Assembly: GCF_001894925.1 (NCBI RefSeq)
Contig: NZ_BCXD01000012.1
Coordinates: forward strand, 1 to 64,000
DNA: 64,000 bases
Source of the DNA: Rhodococcus rhodnii NBRC 100604
GTDB lineage: Bacteria > Actinomycetota > Actinomycetes > Mycobacteriales > Mycobacteriaceae
Reading direction: 5' to 3'
Below, one piece after another: positions 24,790 through 33,022 of this stretch. Numbering within the stretch: position 1 is the first letter of the stretch; the number at the start of each line of letters is the position of its first letter. The notes beneath the pieces were generated by a model. That model did not search any database, was not told where the DNA came from, and saw only the letters and a program-made list of their open reading frames with translations. The position numbers were made by a program, and so were the translations under genes.

Positions 24790-24850
24790 TTGACCCTTCG
24801 GCGAGCAGGCAGTAAGAATCTCTTTTAGCCAAGATGTTTGGCGCTCAAAC
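24790..24850 (+). promoter_or_regulatory. Promoter and operator-like repeats upstream of the ABC transporter operon
   Basis: The 362-bp gap 24548-24909 holds the marR terminator, then about 190 bp in which I see nothing, then this region. TTGACC (24790-24795) and TAAGAAT (24813-24819) are spaced 17 bp as a SigA-type promoter. Just downstream are GCCAA(GATGT)TTGGC (24828-24842) and TTTGGCGCTCAAA (24837-24849). The latter resembles the core of the 23904 palindrome (TTTTGCGCTAAA). A repressor bound here would block elongation from the promoter. Control by the adjacent MarR is inferred. Confidence 0.55.
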
Positions 24851-24909
24851 TCACAGCGCGACGGCACCGCAGCCCCGGTGCTCTCGGACCTCCCTGAACG
24901 GAGATTCAC

Positions 24910-25881
24910 ATGAAGAAGATCCGCCTCGCTGCCGCTGCACTCGCAGCCGGCAGCGCGCTGATCCTGAGCTCGTGCAGTAGCGGCAGCACCGAAGCGAGCA
25001 CTGCCGACGGTCAGCTCGAGAAGACCGACCTCACGATCGGAGTCCTTCCCCTCGCCGACTACGCGGCCGTGTACTGGGCCGACGAGAAGGGCCTCTTCGA
25101 GAAGGAGGGCCTGAACGTCACGCTCGAACCCATCCAGGGCGGGCCGATCGGCATTCAGAAGGTAGCGGCGGGCGAACTCGATTTCGCGATCGCCAACACC
25201 ATCTCGAGCTCGATCACCCAGGCGCAGGGTGCGCCCGTCACCAACGTCGCGCACACGGCGTCGCTGGGCGAGGGGAGCGGCATCGTGTTCGTGAACCCCG
25301 ACTCGCCCATCCGGACCATCGACGATCTGGACGGAAAGACGCTGGGTACAAACACGACCCGCAACATCGGCGACGTCACGTTCAACAATCTCGCGAGCAG
25401 TGAGGGCAAGGACGTCGCACCGAACTTCATCGAGGTGCCGTTCCCCGAGATGGTCGCCGGCGTCCAGGCCGGCTCGATCGAGGCCGGCTACGCCCCCGAG
25501 CCGTTCTCCTCTGCCGCACGCGCGGCAGGGATGCGCGAGGTCGCGGACGTCACGACGGGCCCGAACCTGAACCTCGCGGCCTCCGTCTTCGTCGCCGGCA
25601 ACCGCTTCGTGGACGAGAACCCCGACACCACTGCGGCATTCGCTCGTGCGATCTACGCCGCCGGCGACGACATCTCGCAGAACGAGGCAGAGTTCCGGTC
25701 GTGGCTGCCGGGCGTCGCGAAGGTCCCCGAGACCGTCGCGCAGTCCATGGTGCTGCCCGTGTTCGCGTCGAACCTGGACATGAGCAAGCTCGAGTCCGTC
25801 GCGACGATGCTGAAGGAGCAGGGACTCGTGCCCGAGGACTTCGACATCGCCGAACACACCTTCACTCTCGATCGGGACTGA
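24910..25881 (+). CDS. ABC transporter substrate-binding lipoprotein, SsuA/TauA/NMT1 type
   Basis: 323 residues. The signal peptide ends in a lipobox LILSSC with Cys22, followed by a Ser/Thr-rich linker. The mature part starts DLTIGVLPLADYAAVYWADE and has GGPIGIQKVAAGELDFAIAN, which is the alpha/beta fold of the nitrate/sulfonate/taurine and thiamine-precursor-like binding proteins. Attached outside the membrane, it delivers the ligand to the two permeases downstream. The ligand is probably the starting compound of the catabolic block: a small anionic or heterocyclic molecule by family habit. Confidence 0.9.
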   Translation: MKKIRLAAAALAAGSALILSSCSSGSTEASTADGQLEKTDLTIGVLPLADYAAVYWADEKGLFEKEGLNVTLEPIQGGPIGIQKVAAGELDFAIANTISSSITQAQGAPVTNVAHTASLGEGSGIVFVNPDSPIRTIDDLDGKTLGTNTTRNIGDVTFNNLASSEGKDVAPNFIEVPFPEMVAGVQAGSIEAGYAPEPFSSAARAAGMREVADVTTGPNLNLAASVFVAGNRFVDENPDTTAAFARAIYAAGDDISQNEAEFRSWLPGVAKVPETVAQSMVLPVFASNLDMSKLESVATMLKEQGLVPEDFDIAEHTFTLDRD

Positions 25882-25885
25882 TGCC

Positions 25886-26677
25886 GTGAATCTCCACAGC
25901 GAACCGCTCCCGCGCAACAAGCAGATCGCGTACGGCGTCGCCGGCGTGGTGGGTACGGCCCTCGTCGCCGAGCTCGTGCTGCGCAGCGGTGTCATCGACA
26001 AGCCCGGACTGCCGATCCCCTCCCGGGTACTGGGGGGAGTCGGTTCGCTGGCGGGGGACGGAACCTTCTGGGGCGAGGTCGCATTCACGCTCCAGGAATG
26101 GATGCTCGGCCTCGCGATCGCGACCGTCGCAGGCGTCGTGCTCGGCGGCCTCATGGGCGCGTTCACCAAGGTGTTCGTCGCCTTCGAGTTGCCGGTCGAG
26201 GTCTTCCGCGTCCTGCCCTCGGTCGCGATCGGGCCGATCCTCGTGCTCCTCCTCGGTGCCGGGATGCTGCCACTGTCGCTCACCGTCGCCCTGGCGTGTG
26301 TGTGGCCGATCCTGCTCAACACGCTCTACGGCGTGCGCGGGACGGACGCGACCGCCGTCCAGACGGCCCGCACCCTCGGGCTCGGCAGCCTCGCCATCCT
26401 CACCCGGATCAAGATTCCCAGCGCACTCCCGTTCGCGTTCACCGGAATCCGCGTCTCGGCGTCGATCGGCCTCATCGTCGCGGTCAGTGCCGAGCTGCTC
26501 ATCGGTGGCGGTGAGGGCATCGGCGGATACATCCTCGTCAACAGCGCGAATGCGACGAACCTCGACATCGTCTACGCGGCCACGATCGTGGCGGGCGTCC
26601 TCGGCGTCGCGGTCTCGGGGGTGTTCGCCGTCGTCGACAACAAGGTGTTCGCATGGAAGAAGGGACTGGCGCAGTGA
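25886..26677 (+). CDS. ABC transporter permease, SsuC/TauC type (first)
   Basis: 263 residues with six predicted membrane helices. The EAA loop is GTDATAVQTARTLGLGSLAI followed by LTRIKIPSALPFAFTGIRVS, as in the nitrate/sulfonate/bicarbonate permeases (binding-protein-dependent transport, BPD_transp_1). GTG start at 25886, 4 bp after the stop of the binding protein. It is paired with a second, non-identical permease, so the importer is probably a heterodimer. Confidence 0.9.
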   Translation: MNLHSEPLPRNKQIAYGVAGVVGTALVAELVLRSGVIDKPGLPIPSRVLGGVGSLAGDGTFWGEVAFTLQEWMLGLAIATVAGVVLGGLMGAFTKVFVAFELPVEVFRVLPSVAIGPILVLLLGAGMLPLSLTVALACVWPILLNTLYGVRGTDATAVQTARTLGLGSLAILTRIKIPSALPFAFTGIRVSASIGLIVAVSAELLIGGGEGIGGYILVNSANATNLDIVYAATIVAGVLGVAVSGVFAVVDNKVFAWKKGLAQ

Positions 26678-27567
26678 CGGTCGCATCCACCAGCTCCCCG
26701 GCCGCGACGGCGCCCGCAGCGGACGCCACCGCGGGACCGGCGACATCGCGCACGGGCGGATCGCGGATCACCCGGCTCGCCGGCCGATTCGGGCTTCGGC
26801 TCGTCGTGCCGGTCGTGATTCTCGTGTCGTGGTACGGGTTGTCGCAGTCGGAGATCGGCTCGCTGTTCGTGGCGGCTCCTGCCAACGCGTTCGCCCGGGT
26901 CTTCGAGGACTACTTCAGCACCGACGCGAGCCGTTTCTTCCTCGGCGACGCGACCTTCGAGCAGCTGATCCCCAGTGTGTACCGCGCGCTCGCCGGCCTG
27001 CTGCTCGCGATCGTCGTCGGCGTGGGAGTCGGTGTCGCACTGGGCATGAACCGCGTTCTCACCGCGTTGTTCGCGCCGCTGATCCACCTCGGCCGTTCGC
27101 TGCCGAGCCCCGCGCTCCTCGGCGTGTTCTTCCTGCTGTTCGGTACGGGTGACAGCCCCAAGATCTTCCTCATCGCCTTCAGCGTCGTGTGGCCGATCCT
27201 GTTCAACACGATCGACGGTGTGCAGAGCGTCGGCGCGAACCGGATGCAGGCGGCGCAGGTGTTCAAGATCCCGCGCTGGGACGTCCTGACGCGGATCGCC
27301 CTGCCGGGCGCGGCGCCGAAGATCTTCGCGGGCGTGCGGACGGCGATGTCGCTCTCGCTCATCATCATGATCATCTCCGAGCTGCAGAAGTCCGAGAACG
27401 GCCTCGGCTATCAGCTCGTGATGACGCAACGCAACTTCGACTACACCGGATTCTGGGCGGTTCTCATCGTCCTCGCCGCCCTCGGGGTGGTACTCAACAT
27501 CGTCTTCAAGGCCGTCGAACGGCGCGCCCTGGCATGGCATCGAGGAGTGACCGCACAAGATGACTAG
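26674..27567 (+). CDS. ABC transporter permease, SsuC/TauC type (second)
   Basis: 297 residues. About 40 Ala/Pro/Thr-rich residues precede the first helix (LRLVVPVVILVSWYGLSQ). The EAA loop is GANRMQAAQVFKIPRWDVLT, then RIALPGAAPKIFAGVRTAMS. The GTG start at 26674 overlaps the stop of the first permease (GTGA), with AAGAAGGGA upstream. The long N-terminal cytoplasmic tail is unusual for the family. Confidence 0.9.
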   Translation: MTVASTSSPAATAPAADATAGPATSRTGGSRITRLAGRFGLRLVVPVVILVSWYGLSQSEIGSLFVAAPANAFARVFEDYFSTDASRFFLGDATFEQLIPSVYRALAGLLLAIVVGVGVGVALGMNRVLTALFAPLIHLGRSLPSPALLGVFFLLFGTGDSPKIFLIAFSVVWPILFNTIDGVQSVGANRMQAAQVFKIPRWDVLTRIALPGAAPKIFAGVRTAMSLSLIIMIISELQKSENGLGYQLVMTQRNFDYTGFWAVLIVLAALGVVLNIVFKAVERRALAWHRGVTAQDD

Positions 27568-28345
27568 CACCGAACTCACCCCAGTGACCTCCGCCGAGCT
27601 GCGACTCGACTCGATCTCGAAGAGCTACGGCGACAACATGGCCGTGCGCAGCATCTCCGCCGACGTCCCCGCCGGCAAGGTCAGCGTCATCGTCGGCCCG
27701 TCGGGTTGTGGCAAGTCGACGCTGTTGCGCATCATCAGCGGTCTCGACGTCCCGACCGACGGTGCGGTGACCTTCAACGGCGAACGCGTGGACGGGGTTC
27801 CGGACGGTCTCGCGATGGTCTTCCAGGACTACTCGCGCTCGCTGTTCCCGTGGATGCACGTCGACAAGAACATCGCCTTCCCGCTCAAGAAGCTGCCCAA
27901 GGACGAGCGGGTGCGCCGCGTCCAGGAGGCCATCGACGCCGTCGGGCTGAGCGGCAAGGAGAAGCTCTACCCCTGGCAGATGTCGGGCGGCATGCAGCAG
28001 CGCGTCGCGATCGCGCGTGCCCTCGCGAGCCATCCGTCGCTGCTGCTCATGGACGAGCCGTACGCGTCGGTCGACGCGCAGACGCGAGCGGACCTCGAGG
28101 ACCTGCTCCTGAAGATCCAGGCCGAACTCGGCATCACGGTCCTCGTCGTCACGCACGATATCGACGAGAGCGTGTACCTCGCCGATCACATCATCGTGCT
28201 CTCCGCACCCCCGAGCGTCGTCGCCGAGACGATCGACGTGGACCTCGAGCGGCCGCGGGATCAGATCACGACCAAGGAGGATCCGCGGTTCACCGCGATC
28301 CGCGCCCACGTCACCAAGCTGCTGCGGCGGACGGACGGCGACTGA
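27560..28345 (+). CDS. ABC transporter ATP-binding protein, SsuB/TauB type
   Basis: 261 residues with Walker A GPSGCGKSTL (about residues 51-60), Q-loop MVFQDYSRSLFPW, signature MSGGMQQRVAIARAL, Walker B LLLMDEPYASVD and the switch His in VVTHDIDES. It powers the importer. The start overlaps the second permease by 8 bp. Its TGA shares one base with the next ATG (TGATG), so the importer and the hydroxylase genes are one transcription unit. That links uptake directly to the molybdenum hydroxylase. Confidence 0.92.
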   Translation: MTSTELTPVTSAELRLDSISKSYGDNMAVRSISADVPAGKVSVIVGPSGCGKSTLLRIISGLDVPTDGAVTFNGERVDGVPDGLAMVFQDYSRSLFPWMHVDKNIAFPLKKLPKDERVRRVQEAIDAVGLSGKEKLYPWQMSGGMQQRVAIARALASHPSLLLMDEPYASVDAQTRADLEDLLLKIQAELGITVLVVTHDIDESVYLADHIIVLSAPPSVVAETIDVDLERPRDQITTKEDPRFTAIRAHVTKLLRRTDGD

Positions 28346-29148
28346 TGCGGACGCAGGCGCTCGGCGGCGGCTGGGTCGCGCAGTCGCAGTCCGCGACCGC
28401 GCCGTTCCGGCTGCACCGCGCGACGACGACGGCCGAGGCGTCGGAGCTGCTGACGCGGTACCGCGAGGCGACCGTCGCGGCAGGGTGTTCCGATCTCGTC
28501 GCGCGGATGCGGGAGGGCGAGGAGATCGCCCGGCTCGTCTCGATCGCGCGCATCCCGGAACTGCAGGCCGTCTCGTTCACCGGCTCGACCCTGCGGATCG
28601 GCTCCACCCTGACCCATCACGCCGGCTCCGCCGATCCGGCTGTCGTCGAGGCGATTCCGGGATTCGCGCGGGCGTGGTCGCAGATCGCGACCGTCCGTAT
28701 CCGCTACACGGGCACGATCGGCGGAAACGTCATGGCCCGCCGGCACCGGTACGAGATGCCGCTCATGCTCGGCGCACTGGGCGCGCGGAACGTGCTCGAC
28801 GACTCCGGCAGGCTGCTCACGGCGATCGAGATCGACACGTCCGATCTCGTGTGGTTCGGCTACGAGCGTTCGATGCGTCCGACGACGACCGTCGCGCTCG
28901 CCATCCGTCGCGACGGCGCGGACGGATTCGTCACGCGCGCCGTCGTCGGCTCGGAGTACCGCGGCGGCTACGTGCTCGAGGCTCCCGGGTGCGACCGCGA
29001 GGTTGCCGGTGCGCTCGCGGCGCAGTTGCCCGACGAGTGCGCGGACTACGCCGGATCGGCGCAGTACCGCAGAAAACTGGTGGCCGTGCTGGCGGGCAGA
29101 CTGCTCGCAGCCGCCGCGCGAGAGGAGAATCCCGATGACCGACCGTGA
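28345..29148 (+). CDS. Molybdenum hydroxylase FAD subunit (CoxM/XdhB type)
   Basis: 267 residues, the FAD-binding medium subunit of a three-part xanthine-oxidase-family enzyme. TIGGN is conserved in TVRIRYTGTIGGNVMARRHR, as is the IxRIPEL-type turn (IARIPELQAV). The first FAD loop, normally AGGTDL, is AAGCSDL here. It passes electrons from the 2Fe-2S subunit to the acceptor. The start overlaps the ATPase stop by one base. Together with the next two genes it forms the FAD-FeS-Mo order of nicotinate- and quinoline-type hydroxylases. Confidence 0.85.
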   Translation: MRTQALGGGWVAQSQSATAPFRLHRATTTAEASELLTRYREATVAAGCSDLVARMREGEEIARLVSIARIPELQAVSFTGSTLRIGSTLTHHAGSADPAVVEAIPGFARAWSQIATVRIRYTGTIGGNVMARRHRYEMPLMLGALGARNVLDDSGRLLTAIEIDTSDLVWFGYERSMRPTTTVALAIRRDGADGFVTRAVVGSEYRGGYVLEAPGCDREVAGALAAQLPDECADYAGSAQYRRKLVAVLAGRLLAAAAREENPDDRP

Positions 29149-29680
29149 CGACACGAGCGACGCGGGCGAACTCGCGACGCCGGTGGGATTCGAGCTCAAC
29201 GGCTCCGAGCGCACCGCCGTGGTCGAGTCCAACGCGACGTTGCTCGACGTCCTGCGCAGTGAATTCGGTCTCCGCGGCGCCCGCGCCTCGTGCGAGCGCA
29301 GCGTGTGCGGCGCGTGCACGGTGCTCGTCGACGGCGTGCCCGTCGCCTCGTGCTCCACGTTCGCGTTCGCCGTCGACGGCACCGCTGTCGAGACCGTCGA
29401 AGGACTGGCGGGCGAGGGCGGCGCGCTGTCGCCGCAGCAGCAGGCATTCGCCGAGTGCGGCGGCTACCAGTGCGGGTACTGCACCTCGGGAATGCTCATG
29501 CTGACGACGGGGCTGTTGCGCCGCGAACACAAGCCGGACCGCGCGACGATCCGCGACTGGATCTCGTCGAACACGTGCCGGTGCACCGGCTACGAGATGA
29601 TCCTCGAATCCGTCGAACGCGCAGCCGATCTCGCGTGCTCCGGCGGTTGCGGGACGTGCGAGCGGCAGGTGGCACGATGA
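29135..29680 (+). CDS. Molybdenum hydroxylase 2Fe-2S subunit (CoxS/XdhA type)
   Basis: 181 residues with both iron-sulfur clusters. The plant-type site is CERSVCGACTVLVDG with a later Cys (VASCSTF). The alpha-helical site is CGYCTSGM and CRCTGYEMI. The last 20 residues add CSGGCGTCERQ, an extra cysteine-rich tail not needed for the two standard clusters. ATG at 29135 with AGAGGAG upstream. Overlaps both neighbours, which fixes it as the middle subunit gene. Confidence 0.93.
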   Translation: MTDRDDTSDAGELATPVGFELNGSERTAVVESNATLLDVLRSEFGLRGARASCERSVCGACTVLVDGVPVASCSTFAFAVDGTAVETVEGLAGEGGALSPQQQAFAECGGYQCGYCTSGMLMLTTGLLRREHKPDRATIRDWISSNTCRCTGYEMILESVERAADLACSGGCGTCERQVAR

Positions 29681-32061
29681 GCGTCGTCGAATCCTTCCGT
29701 CACGAGGTGGAGGAGCCGCGCGGCTACCGGATCCACGATCTTCCGACGGCACCCGCGGAGCACCGTCTCGTCGGACGTGACGCCCCGCGCGCAGACGCGG
29801 CCGCGAAGGTGACCGGACGCGCGGTGTACGGCACCGACATCGCGCGGGCCGGGATGCTCCATGCGAAGGTGCTGCGCTCGCCGCACGCCCACGCCCGGAT
29901 CGTGTCGATCGACGCGTCCGCAGCCCGCCGGCTCGCGGGCGTCCACGCCGTGTTCACCCGCGACGAGGCGACCGGACTGCAGAGCTTCGGGACGATGGTC
30001 AAGGACCAGCCCCCCATCGCGATCGACCGCGTGCGCTACGTCGGCGACATCGTCGCGGCCGTGGCCGCCGCCGACGAACGCACCGCTCTCGCCGCACTCG
30101 ATCTGATCGACGTCCGGTACGAGATCCTGCCGCCGGTGTTCGGCATCGAGAACGCGCTCGCGGACGACGCGCCCGAGATCTTCCCCGATGCACCGTTCGG
30201 CGGTCTGCCGCTCTACGGGACCGGAGCCTCGGCGACGCTGCGCGCGGCGAAGAACGTCCCCTACGAGTTCCGCTACAGCACCGGTGATCCCGCGGTCTGG
30301 GACGAGTGCGATCGGATCTTCGAGGACACCTTCCACTACTCGCGGATGAACCACATGCATCTCGAGCCCTTCGTCACCGTCGCCGAGGCGACCGACGAGG
30401 AGATCGAGATCTGGACGTCCACGCAGGCACCGTTCAACCTCCGCAAGGAGCTCTCACGAGTCTTCTGCCTGCCGGAGAACCGGATTCGCGTACACGTACC
30501 GCTGCTCGGCGGCGGGTTCGGCGCGAAGAACGGGCCGAAGGCCGATCCCGTCGCGATCCGGTTGTCGCAGCTCGCGGGCGGACGGCCCGTGCGGTTCGCG
30601 ATGACGACCGAAGAGGTCTTCCTCACCGTGTCGCAGCATGCCGCGACGATCGTCGTGAAGTCGGGAGTCAAGAACGACGGGACCTTCGTCGCGCGGCAGT
30701 CGACGGTGCTGCTCGACGGCGGCGCGTACTCCGAGCACAGCCCGGCCGTCGCCGAGAAGGCCGGGTACCGGATGCCCGGCGCGTACCGCTGGCGCCACAT
30801 CGACTCGATGTGCCGGGTCGTCACGACGAACACCGTCCCCGCGGGTGCGATGCGCGGATTCGGTGGCACCCAGGCGACCTGGGCCAGCGAGCGGCAGGTC
30901 GACCTCATCGCGCAGCGGCTCGGCATGAGCCCCTACGACCTGCGGATCGCCAATCTCAAGGCACTCGGCGAGGAGTTCGTGCCGGGGGAGTCGGGCATCG
31001 ATTCCGACCTCGCCGAGGGGATGCGCGTGGTCGCCGATGCGATCGGCTATCACGAGCCGCGAGAGGCGAACACCGGAACCGTGCGCCGCGGCCGGGGTGT
31101 TGCGGTGGGCGTCAAGGACGGCGGCGGCATCTACAAGCCCGCGATGGCGCGCGTCAAGGTGACGAGCAAGGGCGACGTGCTGCTGAGTTGCGCCCTCACG
31201 GAGATGGGGCAGGGCGGCCACTCGGCGCTGTGCCAGATCGTCGCCGAGGTCCTCTCGTGCCCGCCCGAGCGAGTGCGCTACTCGCCGATCGACACCGACA
31301 ACACTCCGTTCGATCAGGGCACCAACGCGTCGTCCGGAGTCGCGGTGACCGGGCAGGCGGTCCGTTCTGCCGCGGAGAACCTGCGGCGCACCGTACTGGC
31401 GTGGGCCGGTGAGCAGTTCGGCTTCGACGCCGACAGCGCCCGGCTCGACGACTGGACCGTGCGGTCCGCCGACGGCGACGAGCATCCGCTGTTTCCGCGC
31501 ATCATGGCGGTCTTCGGCAACACCGGCTTCGAGTTCTCCGCCGACGGCTTCTACAAGGCTCGCAACGACCACAACGCCCCGCTCGAGGCGCCGTGCGTGT
31601 TCTGGGAGATCGGCTGGGCAGCAGCCGAAGTCGAGGTGGACACCGAGACGGGAAAGGTGACGGTGCTGCAGCTCGCCGTTTCCGGCGACGCCGGGAAGGT
31701 GATCAACAAGATCGCGTGCCGCGGCCAGGACGAGGGGGCGGCCGTGTTCGGGCTCGCGCAGGCGATGTTCGAGGAGATGCGGTACGACGAGTCGGGCGAA
31801 CTGCTCAACGCCGAAGCGCTGCTCTACCGGGTCCCGCTCGCCGAGGACATCCCCGAGAAGTTCGTGTCCATCACGCAGGAACAGGGCCACGGTGCGGGTC
31901 CGTTCGGCGCGAAGGGAATGGGCGAGGGCGGCATGCTGCCCGTCGCTCCCGCGATCGCGCAGGCCGTCGCCGATGCGACCGGTGCGCAGATCACGTCACT
32001 GCCGATGACGCCCGAACGGGTGTTCACGGCTCTCGAACAGTCGTCACGGGGGCTGGAGTGA
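29677..32061 (+). CDS. Molybdenum hydroxylase large (Moco) subunit, xanthine-oxidase family
   Basis: 794 residues. Moco-binding motifs: LLGGGFGAKNGPKADPVAIR near residue 280, the GAMRGFGGTQATWASERQVD loop near residue 390, TEMGQGGHSALCQIVAEVL near residue 510, and GAKGMGEGGMLPVAPAIAQA, whose Glu near residue 750 is the catalytic base of the family. The AYxCSFR loop of true (form I) CO dehydrogenase is absent, so this is a hydroxylase that adds water-derived oxygen to an electron-poor ring carbon or an aldehyde. N-heteroaromatic substrates are typical. It needs XdhC for cofactor insertion; xdhC is at 22.8 kb. Confidence 0.9.
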   Translation: MSVVESFRHEVEEPRGYRIHDLPTAPAEHRLVGRDAPRADAAAKVTGRAVYGTDIARAGMLHAKVLRSPHAHARIVSIDASAARRLAGVHAVFTRDEATGLQSFGTMVKDQPPIAIDRVRYVGDIVAAVAAADERTALAALDLIDVRYEILPPVFGIENALADDAPEIFPDAPFGGLPLYGTGASATLRAAKNVPYEFRYSTGDPAVWDECDRIFEDTFHYSRMNHMHLEPFVTVAEATDEEIEIWTSTQAPFNLRKELSRVFCLPENRIRVHVPLLGGGFGAKNGPKADPVAIRLSQLAGGRPVRFAMTTEEVFLTVSQHAATIVVKSGVKNDGTFVARQSTVLLDGGAYSEHSPAVAEKAGYRMPGAYRWRHIDSMCRVVTTNTVPAGAMRGFGGTQATWASERQVDLIAQRLGMSPYDLRIANLKALGEEFVPGESGIDSDLAEGMRVVADAIGYHEPREANTGTVRRGRGVAVGVKDGGGIYKPAMARVKVTSKGDVLLSCALTEMGQGGHSALCQIVAEVLSCPPERVRYSPIDTDNTPFDQGTNASSGVAVTGQAVRSAAENLRRTVLAWAGEQFGFDADSARLDDWTVRSADGDEHPLFPRIMAVFGNTGFEFSADGFYKARNDHNAPLEAPCVFWEIGWAAAEVEVDTETGKVTVLQLAVSGDAGKVINKIACRGQDEGAAVFGLAQAMFEEMRYDESGELLNAEALLYRVPLAEDIPEKFVSITQEQGHGAGPFGAKGMGEGGMLPVAPAIAQAVADATGAQITSLPMTPERVFTALEQSSRGLE

Positions 32062-32936
32062 TCGCCCCGATGACGACGAACCACGTGACGACGAACCACG
32101 TGACGACGAACCCCGTGACGACGACGGCCCCCGCACCCGAGCACCGCCCGCGCGTACGGGTCGCCGTCCTCGGTTACGGCAGCATCGGGACGGTCGTCGC
32201 CCGCCGGCTCGCGGCGGGTGAGCTCGCGGGGGCCGAGCTGGCGGCCGTCGTGACGCGCTCACCGGTCGACGGCGCCCCCGCGCCCGTCCTCGACCTCGAC
32301 GACGCGCTCGACGTCGCCGACGTCGTGGTCGAGTGTGCGGGGCAGGGTGCGGTGCGCGAGAACGGCCGGAAGATCCTCGAAGCCGGCTGCGATCTGGTGA
32401 TCTCGTCGGTGGGTGCGCTGTGCGATGCGGAGTTCGCGGCGGCGCTACGTGCGAGTGGCCCCGGTCGGGCCGTGTGCACGAACGGCGCCGTCGGCGGGCT
32501 CGACCTGCTCGCGGCCGCACAGGACGCCGCTCCGTTCGATTCGGTCCTGGTGCGGTCGACGAAACGTCCCGCCGCGCTCGTCCAGGAGTGGATGGACGAG
32601 GCGGAGGCGAGGCGCGTCCGCGACACGAGCGAACCCGTTCTCGTCTTCCGCGGCTCGCCCGCCGACGCCGCGCGGCTGTTCCCGAAATCGCTCAACGTCG
32701 CTGCCGCGGTGGATTTCGCCGTCGGACCGGCGAGCCCGGTGTCGGTCGAGCTGTACGCCGATCCCGCGGCCGAGCTCACGCGGCACGAGGTCGAGGCGAC
32801 CGGGCCGGTGGGGCACTACACGATCCGCATCGAGAACCTGCCGAGCGCGGCGAATCCGCGGACGAGTGCCGTGGTTCCGTACTCGATCCTGCGGACGCTC
32901 GCGGGGCTGACCCCACGGCCGAATCTGATCGCGTAG
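32058..32936 (+). CDS. Aspartate-dehydrogenase-like (NadX family) oxidoreductase
   Basis: 292 residues. After a repetitive N-terminus, VRVAVLGYGSIGTVVARRLA is the NAD(P)-binding fold and CTNGAVGGLDLLAAA the family signature (SGAIGGLD in NadX). Family members dehydrogenate L-aspartate to iminoaspartate, or work in reverse as reductive aminases. In a catabolic operon it may act on another amino-dicarboxylate. The GTG at 32058 overlaps the stop of the Mo subunit (GTGA); an ATG at 32070 is also possible. Three 15-bp repeats follow that ATG and encode TTNHV, TTNHV, TTNPV. Confidence 0.78.
   Translation: MIAPMTTNHVTTNHVTTNPVTTTAPAPEHRPRVRVAVLGYGSIGTVVARRLAAGELAGAELAAVVTRSPVDGAPAPVLDLDDALDVADVVVECAGQGAVRENGRKILEAGCDLVISSVGALCDAEFAAALRASGPGRAVCTNGAVGGLDLLAAAQDAAPFDSVLVRSTKRPAALVQEWMDEAEARRVRDTSEPVLVFRGSPADAARLFPKSLNVAAAVDFAVGPASPVSVELYADPAAELTRHEVEATGPVGHYTIRIENLPSAANPRTSAVVPYSILRTLAGLTPRPNLIA
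32073..32117 (+). repeat. 15-bp in-frame tandem repeat in the NadX-like gene
   Basis: ACGACGAACCACGTG occurs three times head to tail, the third copy with one change (CCCC for CCAC). It encodes a TTN(H/P)V pentapeptide repeat ahead of the Rossmann fold. Copies of this kind change number easily by slippage. Confidence 0.9.
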
Positions 32937-32950
32937 CGGTCTGTTACCGC
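32936..32950 (+). terminator. Weak hairpin after the hydroxylase operon
   Basis: GCGGT(CTGTT)ACCGC followed by AATTT lies exactly at the stop of the NadX-like gene. It could attenuate read-through into the aldehyde dehydrogenase operon. A wider TTACCG...CGGTAA pair (32944 and 32972) spans the gap. The stem is only 5 bp. Confidence 0.4.
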
Positions 32951-33022
32951 AATTTAACCCTGTCCTCTTGACGGTAAATATCTTATCACTCAGACTCTTG
33001 TATCGAAACAAACGGAGATTCG

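Noticed and set aside
23846-24900. Long minus-strand open frames over marR and the importer leader
   Set aside because: Composition is typical of high-GC antisense frames and the plus-strand frames have clear MarR and binding-protein motifs.
28345-32061. Form I carbon monoxide dehydrogenase (coxMSL)
   Set aside because: The subunit order fits, but the active-site loop AYxCSFR of CoxL is absent and the surrounding genes are aromatic-degradation genes.
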